Shown: positions 51,084-60,067 of the stretch, piece after piece | Layout of the letters: each line of letters begins with the position of its first letter | How positions within the stretch are numbered: the stretch's first letter is position 1 | The notes under the pieces: model-generated | Database searches by the model: none | What the model saw: only the letters and a program-made list of their open reading frames with translations | What the model was told of the DNA's origin: nothing | Assembly: GCA_015056945.1 (NCBI GenBank) | Contig: SVFH01000012.1 | Span: 30,561 to 94,560, forward strand | Source of the DNA: Lachnospiraceae bacterium | Lineage (GTDB): Bacteria; Bacillota; Clostridia; Lachnospirales; Lachnospiraceae | Length of the DNA stretch: 64,000 nucleotides | Reading direction: 5' to 3' | Program-made: the position numbers and the translations under genes

Positions 51084-52538
51084 ATGGGTCAGATTGTTAG
51101 TGAAGGCATTACATTTGATGATGTATTGTTGATACCTAGTTATTCTCAGGTAATTCCGAATCAGGTTGATTTGAGTACCTGGTTAACGAACAAAATTAAG
51201 CTGAACATTCCTATTATGAGTGCAGGAATGGATACGGTTACGGAACATCGTATGGCGATTGCAATGGCACGTCAGGGTGGTATTGGTATCATTCATAAAA
51301 ATATGTCCATTGAAGCACAGGCAGAAGAAGTTGACAAGGTAAAAAGATCAGAGAATGGTGTTATTACAGATCCGTTCAGCCTTACTGCAGAGCATACACT
51401 TGCAGATGCGGATGCATTAATGGCTAAATTCAGAATTTCAGGTGTTCCTATTACTGAGGGAAGAAAATTAGTTGGTATTATTACCAATCGTGACTTGAAG
51501 TTTGAAACAGATTTCACAAAGAAAATCAAAGAATCCATGACAAGTGAAAATCTTGTTACCGCACGCGAAGGAATTACATTGGAAGCGGCAAAGAAGATTC
51601 TTGCAGATGCCCGTAAAGAGAAACTTCCCATTGTGGATGAAAATTATAATCTTGTTGGTTTGATTACCATTAAAGATATTGAAAAGACAATTAAATATCC
51701 CCTTGCAGCGAAAGATGCACAGGGCAGACTCCTTTGCGGCGCAGGTGTCGGTATTACGGCGAATGTGCTTGATAGAGTGAAAGCTCTTGTAGATGCAAAG
51801 GTAGACGTAATTGTTCTTGACTCTGCTCACGGACATTCCGAGAATGTATTAAAGTGTACCAGAATGATTCGTGAAGCATATCCCGATTTACAGATTATCG
51901 CAGGTAATATTGCTACCGGCGAAGCAGCAAAAGATTTGATTGAAGCCGGTGCAAGTGCATTAAAGGTTGGTATTGGTCCCGGATCTATCTGTACGACACG
52001 TATTGTTGCAGGTATCGGTGTTCCTCAGATTTCAGCAGTTATGGATTGCTATAATGTGGCAAAAGAATATAATGTTCCTATTATTGCTGATGGTGGTATC
52101 AAGTACTCAGGCGATATGACAAAGGCTATTGCAGCCGGTGCTAATGTTTGTATGATGGGTAGTATCTTTGCAGGATGTGATGAAAGTCCGGGAGAATTCG
52201 AATTGTTCCAGGGCAGAAAGTACAAAGTTTATCGCGGTATGGGTTCTATCGCCGCAATGGAAAACGGAAGTAAAGACCGTTATTTCCAGGCAGATGCAAA
52301 GAAACTGGTTCCTGAAGGTGTTGAAGGCCGCGTTGCTTACAAGGGAACGGTTGAGGACACTGTATTTCAGTTGCTCGGCGGTTTACGTTCCGGTATGGGA
52401 TATTGCGGAACTCCTACGATTGAAGAATTGAAGCAGAATGGTAAATTCGTTAAGATTTCTGCGGCTGCTTTAAGAGAGAGTCATCCTCATGATATTCATA
52501 TTACGAAGGAAGCACCGAACTATAGCATGGAGAAGTAA
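51084..52538 (+). CDS. guaB: IMP dehydrogenase
   Basis: A 484-residue NAD-dependent enzyme converting IMP to XMP, first step of GMP synthesis. The TIM barrel begins [15 protein letters not shown], two CBS domains are inserted (about residues 95-205), then [11 protein letters not shown], the active-site loop GPGSICTTR with the catalytic Cys, and the flap with [17 protein letters not shown] precedes ATG 51084. No purine riboswitch is visible upstream. Confidence 0.96.
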   Translation: MGQIVSEGITFDDVLLIPSYSQVIPNQVDLSTWLTNKIKLNIPIMSAGMDTVTEHRMAIAMARQGGIGIIHKNMSIEAQAEEVDKVKRSENGVITDPFSLTAEHTLADADALMAKFRISGVPITEGRKLVGIITNRDLKFETDFTKKIKESMTSENLVTAREGITLEAAKKILADARKEKLPIVDENYNLVGLITIKDIEKTIKYPLAAKDAQGRLLCGAGVGITANVLDRVKALVDAKVDVIVLDSAHGHSENVLKCTRMIREAYPDLQIIAGNIATGEAAKDLIEAGASALKVGIGPGSICTTRIVAGIGVPQISAVMDCYNVAKEYNVPIIADGGIKYSGDMTKAIAAGANVCMMGSIFAGCDESPGEFELFQGRKYKVYRGMGSIAAMENGSKDRYFQADAKKLVPEGVEGRVAYKGTVEDTVFQLLGGLRSGMGYCGTPTIEELKQNGKFVKISAAALRESHPHDIHITKEAPNYSMEK

Positions 52539-52554
52539 TTTACATAAATTTTTA

Positions 52555-52583
52555 TTGACGATAAATATGGTGAGTGATAATAT
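52555..52583 (+). promoter_or_regulatory. Promoter of the BlaI-like gene
   Basis: TTGACG (52555-52560), 17-bp spacer, TAATAT (52578-52583), 32 bp before the start codon. Confidence 0.75.
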
Positions 52584-52614
52584 TATTTTATAAACATATT
52601 TGGAGGTCAATTTT

Positions 52615-52992
52615 ATGAAAGCACAACATGTAACTGAATGTGAATTACTTGTTATGAAAACCATTTGGTCGCATCCGGAGAAAGACATGGCATTACCTGA
52701 AATCCTTGGTCTTGTAAACAGTACATACGGCAAAGAGTGGGCACCTCAGACCGTATCTACATTCTTAAAGAGACTTGTGAACAGAGGATTTTTAAGAGTA
52801 TATCGTCAGGGTCGTTCCTTCTTTTATCATGATATTATTTCTTTTACGGATTATCGTGAAGCGACTATTTCCGATGCGTGTGATTTTTGGTTTGACGGAG
52901 ATGCGGCTGCTTTGGTAGAAGCATTACATAAAGTCAAAACGTTGACGGCAGAGGATAAATCTAAGATTCAGAAAATGCTCAAAAATATATAA
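52615..52992 (+). CDS. BlaI/MecI/CopY-family repressor
   Basis: A 125-residue winged-helix repressor. Family blocks: VTECELLVMKTIW (helix 1), WAPQTVSTFLKRLVNRGFL (recognition helix), and the C-terminal dimerisation helices. In BlaI/MecI a protease BlaR senses beta-lactams; no BlaR gene adjoins, so the target and signal are unknown. TGGAGG sets ATG 52615. A terminator follows directly, so it is monocistronic. Confidence 0.88.
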   Translation: MKAQHVTECELLVMKTIWSHPEKDMALPEILGLVNSTYGKEWAPQTVSTFLKRLVNRGFLRVYRQGRSFFYHDIISFTDYREATISDACDFWFDGDAAALVEALHKVKTLTAEDKSKIQKMLKNI

Positions 52993-52998
52993 TTCAGA

Positions 52999-53030
52999 CA
53001 ACCTGTTTCGGAAGAGACAGGTTGTTTTTT
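52999..53030 (+). terminator. Intrinsic terminator after BlaI-like gene
   Basis: CAACCTGTTTC pairs with GAGACAGGTTG around GGAA, one wobble, then TTTTTT. Confidence 0.9.
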
Positions 53031-53087
53031 GTTGCCAAGCAACAGTCCGTTTGCGGACTCTTTGTTCCATATAGGAAATTCCTGTAC
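53031..53087. repeat. Post-terminator repeat, short copy C
   Basis: Starts immediately behind the terminator T run with GTTGCCAAGCAAC (compare GTTGCCGAGCAAC in copy A). AGTCCGTTTGCGGACTC and TTTGTTC follow (identical to the end of copy B), then ATAGGAAATTCCT, the core of the palindrome that opens copies A and B. It looks like a truncated or rearranged member of the family. Confidence 0.75.
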
Positions 53088-53220
53088 GTTATTTGAATCA
53101 TTTTTATCACAGAAAAAACATAGGATTTTAACAAATGAGATGCTATAATAGGAAGGGAAGTAAAAAGAAAAAGATGAACCGAAAACGGTCATAAACCAGA
53201 TAGAATCAGGAGGAAAAGTA

Positions 53221-53841
53221 ATGAGTGTAATTTTATTAAACGGAAGCCCTCATAAGGAGGGCAGTACACATACGGCGCTTGCAGAAGTAGCGAAGGGACT
53301 GCAGGCACAGGGGATTGATACGAAAGAAATTTGGATCGGAAATAAGCCGGTAGGCGGCTGTACGGCATGTGGAGCTTGCAGGAAACTCGGAAAGTGTGCC
53401 TTTGATGATTTGGTGAATGAAATTATTGCTGAGTTGGATGAGTGCGACGGACTTGTAGTGGGAAGTCCTGTTTATTATGCATCGCCGAACGGAAGTTTAA
53501 TAGGAGTAATGGATCGCTTATTCTATGCGGCATCTTCGAAGCTTGCTTTCAAGCCGGGTGCCTGTGTTACAGCAGCAAGAAGAGCAGGAACCACGGCATC
53601 ATTGGATGCTATGAATAAATATTTCCTGTTTAATAACATGCCGCTGGTATCCTCACGTTATTGGAATATGGTGCACGGCGGTAATGCTGAAGATGTATGT
53701 CAGGATGAAGAAGGAATGCAGGTAATGCGCCAGTTAGGAATGAATATGGGATGGCTGATCCGTTGCATCGAGAATGGCAAGCAGAACGGAATCAAAGAAC
53801 CGGACCAGGAGAATAAAATCTGGACGAATTACATACGATAA
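53221..53841 (+). CDS. Flavodoxin-fold NAD(P)H-dependent oxidoreductase with cysteine motif
   Basis: A 206-residue FMN reductase-type protein: phosphate-binding loop NGSPHKEGSTHTAL, GSPVYYASPNGSLIGVMDRLF for FMN, and a cysteine cluster CTACGACRKLGKC (about residues 48-60) like that of iron-sulfur flavoproteins. It is probably a cytoplasmic flavin-dependent reductase of quinones or electron-transfer partners. AGGAGG lies just upstream of ATG 53221. clpB begins 24 bp after the stop; cotranscription is likely. Confidence 0.85.
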   Translation: MSVILLNGSPHKEGSTHTALAEVAKGLQAQGIDTKEIWIGNKPVGGCTACGACRKLGKCAFDDLVNEIIAELDECDGLVVGSPVYYASPNGSLIGVMDRLFYAASSKLAFKPGACVTAARRAGTTASLDAMNKYFLFNNMPLVSSRYWNMVHGGNAEDVCQDEEGMQVMRQLGMNMGWLIRCIENGKQNGIKEPDQENKIWTNYIR

Positions 53842-53865
53842 TCAGAATAAAAAGGAGGCTCTGAT

Positions 53866-56448
53866 ATGGATACATCGAAATTTACACAGAAATCATTACA
53901 GGCGCTCGAAGTGTGTCAGAGATGCGCCGAAGAGTATGGAAATCAGGAACTTGTGCAAGAACATCTTTTATACGGATTATTGTTCCTGGAAGACAGCCTG
54001 ATTGGTAAACTGATTGAAAGGATGGAAATTAACCTTGCACACTTTACGCAGAGGGTGATTTCCGAGATTGAGAAGCGCCCGAAGGTGAGCGGAGGGAATC
54101 CGTATGTCGGTCGTGATTTAAGCAAGGTACTCTCAAACTGTGAGAAAGAAGCAAAGCAGATGGGGGATGAATATGTTTCGGTAGAGCATATTTTTCTTGC
54201 CCTGATTGAGCAACCAAGCGAAACCATGAAAGTTATTTTGCGTGAGTACGGAATCGGAAAGGAGCGCTTCTTAAAGGCGCTCTCCACCGTGCGCGGAAAT
54301 CAGCGTGTGACAAGTGACAATCCTGAGGATACGTATGAGACGCTACAGAAGTACGGAACCGAGCTTGTGGAGCGTGCAAGAAATAATAAGCTTGACCCGG
54401 TCATCGGGCGAGAGGAAGAAATTCGAAATGTCATCCGGATTTTATCCAGAAAGCAAAAGAACAATCCCTGCCTAATCGGAGAGCCGGGTGTTGGTAAAAC
54501 TGCAGTTGCAGAAGGTCTTGCACAGCGAATTGTAGCAGGAGACGTACCGCAGGGACTGCAGGATAAAAAAGTCTTTTCGTTGGACATGGGAGCTTTGGTT
54601 GCAGGTGCGAAATACAGAGGTGAGTTTGAAGAACGTCTGAAAGCAGTGCTTGATGAAGTGCGCCGCTCCGAAGGAGAAATTATTCTTTTTATCGATGAGT
54701 TACACACTATTGTAGGAGCGGGTAAATCAGACGGAGCGATGGATGCGGGAAATATGTTAAAACCCATGCTTGCCAGAGGGGAATTGCATTGTATCGGTGC
54801 GACTACGCTGGATGAATACAGGAAATATATTGAAAAGGATCCTGCGCTTGAGAGACGATTCCAGCCGGTCATGGTGGACGAGCCGACTGTGGAAGATACC
54901 ATTTCCATTCTGCGTGGCATCAAGGAACGTTATGAAGTTTTTCACGGTGTGAAAATTATGGACAATGCGCTAATCAGTGCGGCGACATTATCTCATCGAT
55001 ATATTACGGACCGTTTTTTGCCGGATAAGGCAATTGACCTTGTGGATGAAGCTTGTGCGTTAATTAAGACAGAGTTAGATTCCATGCCGACAGAGCTGGA
55101 TATGTTAAAACGACGTATTTTACAACTTGAAATCGAAGCTGCTGCGCTTCAAAAGGAAGAGGACCGTATGAGTATGGAGCGTTTGGAAGCTTTGAAAAAA
55201 GAGATTGCTGAGAATAAAGATACCTTTAATGCCCGGTATGCGCAGTGGGAAGGTGAGAAACAGTCTGTTGAGAAGCTTCGCAGAATCCGTGAAGAAATCG
55301 AGGATGTTAACGGACAGATTGCAACGGCAGAGCGTGAGGGAGATTTGGCGAAGGCCGCAGAATTACGTTACGGTATTCTGCCTAATTTGAAAAATCAGTT
55401 GGAAGAAGGCGAGAGCGCAATGGCGAAGCAGGAGTTTTCTCTTCTGCATGAGAGAGTGTCCGAGGAGGAAATTGCGCGTATTATTTCAAGATGGACAGGT
55501 ATTCCTGTTGCCAAGTTAACAGAGTCGGAACGAAATAAAACATTACAACTTGCCAATCTTTTACATGAGCGTTTGATCGGACAGGATGAAGGAGTGGCTC
55601 TGGTAACAGATTCCATCATACGTTCTAAGGCGGGAATCAAAGATCCGTCTAAACCGATAGGATCTTTCCTGTTTCTTGGTCCGACGGGTGTTGGTAAAAC
55701 AGAGCTTGCGAAATCATTGGCGGCATGTCTTTTTGATGATGAGAACAATATGATCCGCATTGATATGAGCGAGTATATGGAGAAGCATTCTGTGTCCAGA
55801 CTGATTGGAGCGCCTCCGGGATATGTGGGCTACGATGAAGGAGGACAGTTAACAGAGGCTGTCAGAAGAAAGCCGTATGCAGTTGTTCTTTTTGATGAGG
55901 TTGAAAAGGCGCATCCGGATGTATATAATGTATTATTGCAGGTGTTGGATGACGGACGTATTACCGACTCACAGGGAAGATGTGTAGATTTCAAGAATAC
56001 CATTCTGATTCTGACTTCCAATATCGGTGCGATGGACCTTTTGGAAGGAATGCAGGAAGACGGAACGATTGCAGAAGGAGTATGGGATGCGGTTATGGAG
56101 AAATTGCGTCGCAACTTCAGACCGGAGTTTTTAAACCGTCTGGATGAAATTGTACCGTTTAAACCTTTAACAAAGGAAAATATTAAGGGAATCGCAGCTT
56201 TGGTTGTCAAAGATTTGAACAAGCGCCTGGAAGAAAAGGAAGTTACCGTAACTCTGACAGATGCAGCATATGATTATGTTGTGGCAAACGGCTATGATCC
56301 CGTATACGGAGCAAGACCGTTAAAGCGATATATTCAGAAACATGTGGAAACATTACTCGGAAGAATGATTCTTGCGGGAGAAATCGGTACGAGTGATGAG
56401 GTTGTTCTGGATGTTTCAGACAATGCGCTGAAGGCTGTTGTGAAATAA
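53866..56448 (+). CDS. clpB: Protein disaggregase ClpB
   Basis: An 860-residue Hsp100. N-terminal Clp_N repeats (about residues 1-145), first AAA+ domain with GEPGVGKTA (about 206) and FIDELHTIVGAG, a long coiled-coil middle domain (about 400-520) that marks ClpB rather than ClpC or ClpA, and second AAA+ domain with GPTGVGKTE (about 606) and VLFDEVEKAH. No ClpP-binding IGF loop is obvious. It rescues aggregated proteins with DnaK. AAAAGGAGG sets ATG 53866. No CIRCE operator was seen upstream. Confidence 0.95.
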   Translation: MDTSKFTQKSLQALEVCQRCAEEYGNQELVQEHLLYGLLFLEDSLIGKLIERMEINLAHFTQRVISEIEKRPKVSGGNPYVGRDLSKVLSNCEKEAKQMGDEYVSVEHIFLALIEQPSETMKVILREYGIGKERFLKALSTVRGNQRVTSDNPEDTYETLQKYGTELVERARNNKLDPVIGREEEIRNVIRILSRKQKNNPCLIGEPGVGKTAVAEGLAQRIVAGDVPQGLQDKKVFSLDMGALVAGAKYRGEFEERLKAVLDEVRRSEGEIILFIDELHTIVGAGKSDGAMDAGNMLKPMLARGELHCIGATTLDEYRKYIEKDPALERRFQPVMVDEPTVEDTISILRGIKERYEVFHGVKIMDNALISAATLSHRYITDRFLPDKAIDLVDEACALIKTELDSMPTELDMLKRRILQLEIEAAALQKEEDRMSMERLEALKKEIAENKDTFNARYAQWEGEKQSVEKLRRIREEIEDVNGQIATAEREGDLAKAAELRYGILPNLKNQLEEGESAMAKQEFSLLHERVSEEEIARIISRWTGIPVAKLTESERNKTLQLANLLHERLIGQDEGVALVTDSIIRSKAGIKDPSKPIGSFLFLGPTGVGKTELAKSLAACLFDDENNMIRIDMSEYMEKHSVSRLIGAPPGYVGYDEGGQLTEAVRRKPYAVVLFDEVEKAHPDVYNVLLQVLDDGRITDSQGRCVDFKNTILILTSNIGAMDLLEGMQEDGTIAEGVWDAVMEKLRRNFRPEFLNRLDEIVPFKPLTKENIKGIAALVVKDLNKRLEEKEVTVTLTDAAYDYVVANGYDPVYGARPLKRYIQKHVETLLGRMILAGEIGTSDEVVLDVSDNALKAVVK

Positions 56449-56469
56449 AACTGTTTACAGGGAGGATAT

Positions 56470-56643
56470 ATGTTACCAAAAGATCCGGTTATGTTATTGA
56501 GTGCGGTGAATTTGAAATTGAGGGATTTTTATCCCTCGCTGGACGCACTTTGTGAAGATTTAGAAGAAGATAAAACGGAGATTGAGAAGAAACTCTGTGC
56601 AATAGACTATCGATACGATAAGGAGAGAAATCAATTTGTCTGA
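56470..56643 (+). CDS. DUF4250 family small protein
   Basis: A 57-residue protein, MLPKDPVMLLSAVNLKLRDF at the start and YDKERNQFV at the end, matching the short clostridial DUF4250 family. GGGAGG is 6 bp before ATG 56470, 21 bp behind clpB. Its stop overlaps the next gene's TTG start (TTGTCTGA, 8 bp), so the two are tightly coupled. Function unknown; helical and cytoplasmic by composition. Confidence 0.85.
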   Translation: MLPKDPVMLLSAVNLKLRDFYPSLDALCEDLEEDKTEIEKKLCAIDYRYDKERNQFV

Positions 56644-57844
56644 GAATTTAGTAGTGAATATTCCTACAGGCGGCTGTAGTGATTGCACAAACTGTGGTTT
56701 ATGTGCAAAAGGAGAAAAAAAGACACCTGATGTTGTGACTTTTAGTACCAATGCGCCTGAAGCGGCGGCAACGGAAATCAAGGATTCTGTTGAGACGGTT
56801 GTAGCTGTTGATTTGGGGACAACGACAGTTGGGATGTATCTTGTAAATGCTGCAACAGGGGAGCAGATGGGCGTTTTTGTGGCGCTCAATCCCCAACAGT
56901 TGCATGGGCCGGATGTGATTTCAAGAATCAGTGCTGCAAGCGGGACTGCCCGTGAAGAATTGCGCACTTTGATTCTTGAGACCATTGAAAACGGTGTGAT
57001 TAAATTAATAAAGGATAAAAAACCTTCCAAAATTGTGATTTCAGGAAATACTGTGATGGGATACCTTTTGATGGGATATGATACTGCTAAGCTTGGAGTA
57101 TACCCGTTTGAGGTAGAGCATCAGGGGACTTTTACCACAGAAATTGCGGGAATTCCTACGGTATTGATGCCGGGCATTTCCGCCTTTGTGGGTGGAGACA
57201 TTGTTTCAGGGCTTTATACCCTTGGATTTTCTGAAAAAAACGATGTGTCCCTTTTATTGGACTTAGGAACCAATGCGGAAATGGTTATCGGAAATGCGAA
57301 AAAACGTATAGCTACTTCAGCAGCAGCCGGTCCGGCTTTTGAACAAAAGATGTATGCAACACAGTTGATTTCGGCAGCAGCACAGATGCTGGCAGAAGGT
57401 AAAATGGATGAAACAGGCTGTCTGGCAGATGAATATTTTGAATTGGGATGTATTGTCGGAAGGATGTTGGTAAAACAGGAGGATATACGTTCTTTACAAA
57501 TGGCCAAAGCTGCTGTTCGAACAGGAATCGAGCTTTTGGTTGAAAAGTACGGGGTGACGCTTGAGGAGATTGATACCTTTTATCTGGCGGGAGGACTTGG
57601 ATTCTATCTGGATTTGGATGCCGCGTTTTCAATCGGGTTGTTCCCGGAGGAACTGAAAGGCAAAGTGCAGGTGGTGGGAAATACTTCTTTGGAGGGTGCA
57701 TACCGCTATGCAATGGACGAACGGAATGCAAAGGAATCATTAAACAAAGCGTTAAAAATGCTGACGGAAGAAACAGAAGAATTCTCCATGGCAGAGGCAG
57801 AAGGGTTTGATAAACGTTACATTACGGCAATGAATTTTACATAG
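56636..57844 (+). CDS. ASKHA-domain (DUF4445-like) ATP-binding protein with cysteine N-terminus
   Basis: A 402-residue protein. A short N-terminal cysteine cluster CSDCTNCGLC (about residues 14-23) is followed by an ASKHA nucleotide-binding fold: VAVDLGTTTVGMYL (phosphate 1), DLGTNAEMV (phosphate 2), LAGGLGFYLD (adenosine). It resembles the DUF4445 domain of corrinoid-protein reductive activators (RACo/RamA group) but lacks their long ferredoxin-type N-terminal half, so reductive activation is only a suggestion. The start is TTG 56636 with AAGGAG 10 bp upstream; no earlier ATG fits. It overlaps DUF4250 by 8 bp; rarA follows 9 bp after its stop. Confidence 0.75.
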   Translation: MSENLVVNIPTGGCSDCTNCGLCAKGEKKTPDVVTFSTNAPEAAATEIKDSVETVVAVDLGTTTVGMYLVNAATGEQMGVFVALNPQQLHGPDVISRISAASGTAREELRTLILETIENGVIKLIKDKKPSKIVISGNTVMGYLLMGYDTAKLGVYPFEVEHQGTFTTEIAGIPTVLMPGISAFVGGDIVSGLYTLGFSEKNDVSLLLDLGTNAEMVIGNAKKRIATSAAAGPAFEQKMYATQLISAAAQMLAEGKMDETGCLADEYFELGCIVGRMLVKQEDIRSLQMAKAAVRTGIELLVEKYGVTLEEIDTFYLAGGLGFYLDLDAAFSIGLFPEELKGKVQVVGNTSLEGAYRYAMDERNAKESLNKALKMLTEETEEFSMAEAEGFDKRYITAMNFT

Positions 57845-57853
57845 GAGATGAAC

Positions 57854-59200
57854 ATGGATTTATTTTCATATATGCGGGAAACCAAAATGAAGCAGGATTC
57901 ACCGCTTGCGGCAAGAATGCGTCCGAGAACGCTTGATGAAGTTGTGGGACAACAGCATATCATCGGGAAAGATAAGTTGCTCTATCGCGCTATTCAGGCA
58001 GATAAGCTTCGCTCGGTCATTTTTTTCGGACCGCCGGGCACAGGTAAGACCACATTGGCAAAAGTAATTGCGAATACGACAAAATCAGAATTCAAGCAGA
58101 TTAATGCAACCGTCGCCGGCAAAAAGGATATGGAAGAGGTTGTGGAGAATGCGAAGAATCTCTTGGGAATGTACGGCAAAAAGACGATTCTTTTTGTGGA
58201 TGAGATCCACCGTTTTAATAAGGCACAGCAGGATTACCTGTTACCTTTTGTGGAAGACGGTACCTTGGTTTTGATTGGTGCAACAACAGAAAATCCTTAT
58301 TTTGAAGTGAATGGTGCGTTGATTTCGCGTTCGGCGATTTTTGAATTAAAACCGCTGGAAGAAGCGGATGTGCGACTTTTAATAGAGCGCGCCGTGTACG
58401 ATGAGGAGCGCGGCATGGGTGCGTATAATGCCGTGATTGATGAGCAGGCAACAGCTTTTCTTGCGGAATTGTCGGGCGGTGATGCGAGATGTGCACTCAA
58501 TGCCGTGGAACTTGGCGTGATGACAACACCGCGTGCAGAGGATGGTAAAATTCATTTATCACTTGAAGTCATAAGTGAATGTATCCAGAAAAAGGTCATC
58601 CGTTATGATAAGACAGGGAACAATCACTATGATACGATTTCTGCTTTTATTAAGAGTATGCGAGGGTCCGACCCGGATGCGGCAGTGTATTATCTTGCCA
58701 AGATGCTGACGGCCGGAGAGAGTGTAACGTTTATCGCAAGAAGAATTATGATTTGCGCATCGGAAGATGTAGGTAATGCAGATCCGCAGGCGTTGCAGGT
58801 AGCGGTGAATGCTTCTCTTGCAGTAGAGAGAATCGGAATGCCGGAAGCACAGATTGTACTGGCACAGGCGGCGGCTTATGTGGCATGTGCACCAAAGAGC
58901 AATGCGGCAGTGTGTGCAATTGAGGAAGCAATGGAATGTGTTGCAAGAACGGGAGATTTGCCGGTGCCGTCACATTTGCAGGATGCGCACTATAAAGGCG
59001 CGGCAAAGTTAGGGCACGGAGTCGGTTATCAGTATTCTCATGTGTATCCCAATCATTACGTATCACAACAGTATTTGCCGTACGAATTGACGGGAAGCGT
59101 CTTTTACAGACCGGCAGAGCAGGGATATGAGAAAAAGATTATTGAGCATATGAAATTTATCAAAGAGGAAGAAAAGAAGCGTTTAGAGCGTGAGCAGTAA
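57854..59200 (+). CDS. rarA: Replication-associated recombination protein RarA
   Basis: A 448-residue AAA+ ATPase of the RarA/MgsA/WRNIP1 family acting at stalled replication forks. RPRTLDEVVGQQHI, Walker A FFGPPGTGKTT (about residues 55-65), Walker B LFVDEIHRFNK, sensor GATTENPYFEVN, and the C-terminal tetramerisation domain with LAKMLTAGE and YQYSHVYPNHYV are present. TAGGAG is 1 bp from ATG 57848 and 7 bp from ATG 57854, so 57854 is used. It follows the ASKHA gene by 9 bp. Confidence 0.94.
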   Translation: MDLFSYMRETKMKQDSPLAARMRPRTLDEVVGQQHIIGKDKLLYRAIQADKLRSVIFFGPPGTGKTTLAKVIANTTKSEFKQINATVAGKKDMEEVVENAKNLLGMYGKKTILFVDEIHRFNKAQQDYLLPFVEDGTLVLIGATTENPYFEVNGALISRSAIFELKPLEEADVRLLIERAVYDEERGMGAYNAVIDEQATAFLAELSGGDARCALNAVELGVMTTPRAEDGKIHLSLEVISECIQKKVIRYDKTGNNHYDTISAFIKSMRGSDPDAAVYYLAKMLTAGESVTFIARRIMICASEDVGNADPQALQVAVNASLAVERIGMPEAQIVLAQAAAYVACAPKSNAAVCAIEEAMECVARTGDLPVPSHLQDAHYKGAAKLGHGVGYQYSHVYPNHYVSQQYLPYELTGSVFYRPAEQGYEKKIIEHMKFIKEEEKKRLEREQ

Positions 59201-59202
59201 AA

Positions 59203-59230
59203 ACGGAGCAGTTTAGAATAACTGCTCCGT
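59203..59230 (-). terminator. Terminator shared by rarA and DUF4364 ends
   Basis: ACGGAGCAGTT pairs with AACTGCTCCGT. On the - strand it is followed by TTTTT, so it mainly terminates DUF4364; on the + strand the U-tract is poor. Confidence 0.8.
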
Positions 59231-59728
59231 TAAATATTGGTAGATTTCTTCGTTTTTATTTTTCCATTTCAAACAGATGGAGGAAGCAATTTCTTCCGTC
59301 GGTACTGTGAGTTCAATGGTTACAAGTTCTGTTTCATGATCCTTGGCCCAAAGCTGTGCAACATATTCTCCGTTCGAGGAACGATGATAATCGGCCAGTA
59401 CGGACACTTCGTTACGAAGTTCCATTTCATTTTGTTCAAAATATTGGTTGATATCTTCTTTGATTGCATTACTGATTCGGCTTTGGAAATAAGTCAGGGT
59501 ATTTACGCCCTCATCCGTGATGGAATAGTAAGTTCTGTTGCGGATGGTCTGTGCCTGAATCAGACTGTTTTCTTTCAAATCGGCAAAGACCTGCTGTAAA
59601 GTAAGGAAGTTTGTGTATTCATTCTTTAAAATGAAATCGCCGATTTGAGAACTGCTCAAAGAAAAATTCACTTTGTTAAGCATATACAAAACAATTAATT
59701 TATATAGCATTAGCGGATTTTGTAACAT
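59213..59728 (-). CDS. DUF4364 family winged-helix protein
   Basis: A 171-residue protein with a winged-helix N-terminal half (LYKLIVLYMLNKVNFSLSSSQIGDFIL, then NRTYYSITDEGVNTL as the wing) and an alpha/beta C-terminal half. This is the clostridial DUF4364 family, probably DNA-binding with unknown targets. GAGGAAAA precedes the start at 59726-59728. It is convergent with rarA, sharing a terminator hairpin. Confidence 0.83.
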   Translation of the reverse strand: MLQNPLMLYKLIVLYMLNKVNFSLSSSQIGDFILKNEYTNFLTLQQVFADLKENSLIQAQTIRNRTYYSITDEGVNTLTYFQSRISNAIKEDINQYFEQNEMELRNEVSVLADYHRSSNGEYVAQLWAKDHETELVTIELTVPTEEIASSICLKWKNKNEEIYQYLTEQLF

Positions 59729-60067
59729 CCGGTTTTCCTCTTTTCATTTCTTTTCATGTAGAATTCAATATTACACTAAATCATACAAAAAGGCAAGGCG
59801 GAAGGGAGAAAACATAATTATCTTTTTCAAGAATGCGTGGATATGTAAAATGAACAAAAAAGAGAAAAAGTGCTTTCTTTTTTTATTGTTTTGAAGTATA
59901 ATAACTAAACAAATCTAATTAACAAATCTGTTAGAAATCCCCCGAGAAAATAATTAGATACGACACATGACAAGATTACAAATTGGGAATAAATCACTGA
60001 TAGAACTATGAATAACAGGAAAGGAGAATAATCTGTTTCTATTAATTATACAGATTATAAAGGTGTT
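59729..60067. other. Intergenic region and rho leader
   Basis: AT-rich DNA with TATAAT near 59896-59903 (GAAGTATAAT, extended -10 type), giving a rho leader of about 160 nt containing AAATCTAATTAAC and a C-rich CCCCC patch. Rho usually autoregulates through its leader, which may explain the length. No small gene or terminator was seen. Confidence 0.45.
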
